The notes below the pieces were generated by a model that saw only the letters and a list, made by a program, of their open reading frames with translations, did no database searches and was not told the DNA's origin. The position numbers and the translations under genes are program-made. Source: Deltaproteobacteria bacterium (lineage in GTDB: Bacteria > Desulfobacterota > Desulfobacteria > Desulfobacterales > B30-G6). From it: a stretch of 8,457 nt of DNA. Shown piece by piece: positions 6,625 through 8,457 of the stretch (its first letter is position 1; each line of letters starts with the position of its first letter). The stretch covers positions 1 through 8,457 of the forward strand of contig JAFDAT010000130.1 in the NCBI GenBank assembly GCA_019313725.1. The letters are read 5' to 3'.

Positions 6625-6685
6625 ATAGATGACAATTCATAGTAACCTGATTTAGGGTCAAATATTTTTCGACAATATCATCTAT
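6625..6685. promoter_or_regulatory. Inverted repeat in the mntA leader
   Basis: ATAGATGA (6625-6632) is the exact reverse complement of TCATCTAT (6678-6685), with 45 bases between. It sits just downstream of the predicted transcription start, where an autoregulatory toxin-antitoxin complex could bind or a long-loop leader hairpin could form. No binding protein is identified; the role is inferred from position only. Confidence 0.3.
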
Positions 6686-6718
6686 CGAGATTGAAATCAT
6701 TCTTGAGGTTTTTAATGA

Positions 6719-7024
6719 ATGAGTGAAGCTATAATTAGTATACCAAAAGATAAAATTGCTGAATTTTGTATGCGAAACCAAGTCCGCAAGTTATCTCTTT
6801 TTGGTTCAGTACTCCGGGAAGACTTTGGTCCTGACAGTGATGTTGATATCCTGGTGGAGTTTGAGCCCGGTACACGGATAGGACTCATCCGGCTTTCCGG
6901 TTTAGAGATAGAACTTGGCAATATTGTTGGGCGAAAGGTAGATTTGAATACTCCTGGATTTTTAAGCAAGTACTATCGCGACCAAATCCTTTCCGAGGCT
7001 GATGTGCAATATGACGCAGCATAA
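6719..7024 (+). CDS. mntA: MntA-type minimal nucleotidyltransferase antitoxin
   Basis: The 101-residue protein is a minimal nucleotidyltransferase. GS at 29-30 begins the motif GSVLREDFGPDSDVD, with D41 and D43 as the metal-binding pair, and a third carboxylate, D75, lies in RKVDLN. In MntA/HepT systems the enzyme transfers AMP onto a tyrosine of the HepT toxin and so silences it. All catalytic residues look intact and the length is typical. The start ATG 6719 has GAGG at 6705-6708. The gene overlaps the hepT remnant by a few bases, the standard arrangement. Because the partner toxin is truncated, the antitoxin may now lack a target here or act on another HepT. Confidence 0.9.
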   Translation: MSEAIISIPKDKIAEFCMRNQVRKLSLFGSVLREDFGPDSDVDILVEFEPGTRIGLIRLSGLEIELGNIVGRKVDLNTPGFLSKYYRDQILSEADVQYDAA

Positions 7025-7274
7025 TGACATGATCCGACTCCAACACATGCTCGATCATGCCAAGGAAGCAGTAGCGTTGATTTCGGGCAAAGATAGGGCA
7101 GAACTCCAGCACGACAGGGTTTTGGAGCTTGCTCTGATTCGTTTGGTAGAAATTGTCGGCGAGGCATCTGCGAAAGTCAGTTCTGCGGCCCAAAAAGAGT
7201 ATCCCTCTCAAATAAACCCATACCCCCCCCAAGTATACCCCAACAATGTTTATCCCTCATATCCCTGTACGTAA
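7011..7274 (+). pseudogene. hepT: HepT-like toxin, truncated or decayed at the C-terminus
   Basis: The first ~65 residues fit HepT (DUF86): MIRLQHMLDHAKEAV at the N-terminus, then RVLELALIRLVEIVGEA. After KEYPSQ the protein should continue with the catalytic R-x4-6-H RNase motif and the tyrosine that MntA AMPylates, to about 110-115 residues. Instead it runs into a Pro/Tyr-rich tail, NPYPPQVYPNNVYPSYP, and stops at 7272-7274. No intact RNxxxH segment was found in the other two forward frames either. The break lies next to a run of eight C at 7223-7230. ATG 7011 is chosen by comparison with family N-termini; ATG 7002 in the same frame is possible. The product is probably inactive as an RNase. 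Confidence 0.75.
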
Positions 7275-7464
7275 CGTCTCTTTGGGACTGATTCGGCAGT
7301 ACGTGTGGAGGTTTTTGAGTCACCCTTCCTATCAATTCCTAATTTGGCGCATCAAGTCATCAAAGTGGCGCAAACCATCAAGGACAAACTGTAAATCCGC
7401 ATTACCATAGTGTCCGGAACCGAATGCGCCATACATCAACTGCAATTAAAGAGGGGGTGACAGT
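7275..7464. other. Gap between the hepT remnant and the small Arg-rich gene; no recognised gene
   Basis: No recognised gene lies here. The hepT frame reopens after its stop and runs 39 codons to a TAA at 7392-7394, with protein-like text (VRVEVFESPFLSIPN, then AHQVIKVAQTIKDKL) that I cannot assign. TGGCGCA is repeated at 7345-7351 and 7366-7372. CGCATT (7398-7403) can pair with AATGCG (7423-7428). Confidence 0.4.
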
Positions 7465-7650
7465 ATGCCAATCACAACCGTGACGTGGATAATGACGCTG
7501 AGTTTAGTGTGGACTTTTATATTGCTCAACATATTTGAGGATAAAAAGGTGAATACACCCGATAGACGATTGGAAAATGATAGACGTCATTTTTCATATG
7601 ATGCCCATATTCCTGAAAGAAGGGCTGGTGAAGATCGAAGGTGCGTATAA
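7465..7650 (+). CDS. Small single-span membrane protein with an arginine-rich DRR/ERR tail
   Basis: This 61-residue protein has a strong ribosome site, GAGGGGGTGA at 7451-7460, just before the ATG. Residues 1-24 form one hydrophobic segment (ITTVTWIMTLSLVWTFILL), a membrane anchor or uncleaved signal. The rest is polar and built on a repeated pattern: DRRLENDRR, then HFSYDAHIPERR, then GEDRR. Similar RR-x-x-DRR...ERR tails are, from memory, common in small hypothetical proteins of sulfate-reducing Desulfobacterota, sometimes on signalling proteins. By the positive-inside rule the tail is probably cytoplasmic. Function is unknown. The good ribosome site and periodic composition argue for a real gene despite its size. 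Confidence 0.65.
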   Translation: MPITTVTWIMTLSLVWTFILLNIFEDKKVNTPDRRLENDRRHFSYDAHIPERRAGEDRRCV

Positions 7651-7797
7651 GAACTGACAAGGAACGCAATCAACCCCCAAGACTTTTACCTGTCGCTCCG
7701 AAAAATTAGATCCGACGAGATTTTTAACAGATTTTGAATTGAGAATATGATGGAAGTCGGTAATTGTATAGTGTTCTGAAATTGATGGGAGATATTT
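7651..7797. other. Non-coding gap between the small gene and the transposase relic
   Basis: No gene is recognised. The stretch is A/T-rich. TTTTTAACAGAT at 7721-7732 recurs at 7877-7888 inside the transposase relic; the meaning is unclear. Confidence 0.35.
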
Positions 7798-7893
7798 TTA
7801 GTAAAAATTAATACCCAGCTTCAATAGTTCACCGTGGATTCTGGGTGCCCCCCAGGTTGCGTTAGCTTTGGCCATCTTTTTAACAGATATCTA
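7798..7893 (-). pseudogene. Relic of an integrase-core (rve) DDE transposase
   Basis: Read on the minus strand from ATG at 7875-7873, the frame gives MAKANATWGAPRIHGELL and then KLGINFY before TAA at 7800-7798. The sequence N-x-TWGAPRIHGELLKLGI is a hallmark of rve integrase-core transposases of the IS3/IS481-like kind, where it lies ahead of the catalytic DDE domain. Just upstream, the neighbouring frame has a DIC-type continuation (about 7890-7880), so a frameshift separates it from the motif. Nothing of the DDE domain follows. The relic is only about 30 codons, so it is a dead mobile-element fragment, and the whole 7651-7963 gap is probably its degraded surroundings. Confidence 0.7.
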
Positions 7894-7963
7894 AGGCTCT
7901 AATCCATCGGATTGCGACGCTTTGGAAGTTCTGTTCCTATGGATTCACTTTATTTCAAACTTA

Positions 7964-8457
7964 CTATAGGTATGCAAAAACTATCACAATGCAGCAACTT
8001 AATAAGGCAAAACTAAGTAGGAGAGTCCCCCAAACGTTGCGTAAGGACGTTAATAACATGGTATTCTCCTCCCGCGTAATCTTTCCACCTTCAAACGACT
8101 GGACCGGTGAAGAGTAGAAACCACGGCGAGCCATATAGGCGTTGAACGGATATACAGTGAGCGCACCGGCAGTTGTGCTTAGTGAGATAACACCCCAGAA
8201 AAGCACGCTTCCGGGTCCTCTCATACCCAGGTGTTTTTCGCATAAAATCATTAGGATAATCGACACCGGTAACATGCCAACTAAAATGAAATTCAGAGAA
8301 ATTACCTCAGTAAGAAACCTGTCGCGGACTGCAGTCCAATATCGATTTTCAACAGTAAAGTCTATAAGCGGGACGCGGAAAAAAAACAACCCAATGACCA
8401 GGGGCAGGCCATAGAGACGGGCTGCAACTGACCATAGGCTTGATTCGTTAAATGGTA
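7964..8457 (-). CDS. Multi-spanning membrane protein (5' end outside window)
   Basis: The frame is open from the right edge to a TAG at 7966-7964 and gives 163 visible residues; no start lies inside. A TTG at 8389 would be a false start, because good coding sequence (PFNESSLWSVAARLYGLPLV) continues upstream of it. About four hydrophobic segments are visible: one around LYGLPLVIGLFFF, one at LNFILVGMLPVSIILMIL, one at LFWGVISLSTTAGALTV and one at LLLSFALLSCCIVIVFAYL. Between the third and fourth is YPFNAYMARRGF, which resembles the YP-x-N...RRG segment of DUF4396-type membrane proteins, but that family would not usually have a further helix after it. The transported substrate or function is unknown. 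It is the only intact minus-strand gene here. Confidence 0.65.
   Translation of the reverse strand, partial: PFNESSLWSVAARLYGLPLVIGLFFFRVPLIDFTVENRYWTAVRDRFLTEVISLNFILVGMLPVSIILMILCEKHLGMRGPGSVLFWGVISLSTTAGALTVYPFNAYMARRGFYSSPVQSFEGGKITREENTMLLTSLRNVWGTLLLSFALLSCCIVIVFAYL

Noticed and set aside
7841..7855. Hairpin CTGGG-TGCCC-CCCAG as a terminator
   Set aside because: It falls inside the conserved transposase motif coding bases and has no T tract, so it is incidental.

Overview
The window looks like a stretch of a sulfate-reducer-type deltaproteobacterial (Desulfobacterota) chromosome. This rests on gene content only: trimethylamine-methyltransferase (MttB) homologues, a lysine-dehydrogenase-like enzyme, an MntA/HepT toxin-antitoxin remnant, and a tiny protein with an arginine-rich DRR...ERR...DRR pattern that I associate with this group. 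The assignment is an inference.

Layout. Positions 2-181 hold the C-terminal end of a PotD-like solute-binding protein, followed by a hairpin with a short T tract. Positions 373-6347 hold four plus-strand metabolic genes: an FAD-dependent amine/amino-acid oxidoreductase, a first MttB-family methyltransferase, a second MttB-family methyltransferase, and a saccharopine/lysine-6-dehydrogenase-like enzyme. The two methyltransferase genes are separated by a 412-base gap containing tandem hairpins, a family of short ACTTTAG / CTAAAGT repeats in inverted orientation, and a compact GC-rich foldable block. Positions 6348-6718 are non-coding, with several hairpins, a tRNA/tmRNA T-arm-like sequence on the minus strand, and a near-consensus sigma70-type promoter. 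Positions 6719-7274 are an mntA antitoxin gene and a hepT toxin gene that has lost its catalytic C-terminal third. Positions 7465-7650 encode a 61-residue membrane-anchored Arg-rich protein. A relic of an integrase-core (rve) transposase lies on the minus strand around 7798-7893. A minus-strand multi-spanning membrane protein enters from the right edge.

How the genes may work together. A PotD-type importer could bring in a quaternary or methylated amine. One or both MttB homologues, neither with an in-frame TAG (so not the pyrrolysine type), could transfer a methyl group to a corrinoid protein encoded elsewhere. The flavin oxidoreductase could oxidise the remaining secondary or tertiary amine, and the lysine-6-dehydrogenase-like enzyme could oxidise the amine backbone. 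The combination suggests a methylated lysine or pipecolate-type betaine as substrate. That is the most interesting hypothesis here, but it is untested. The right third (6348-8457) is accessory DNA with broken genes and mobile-element debris.
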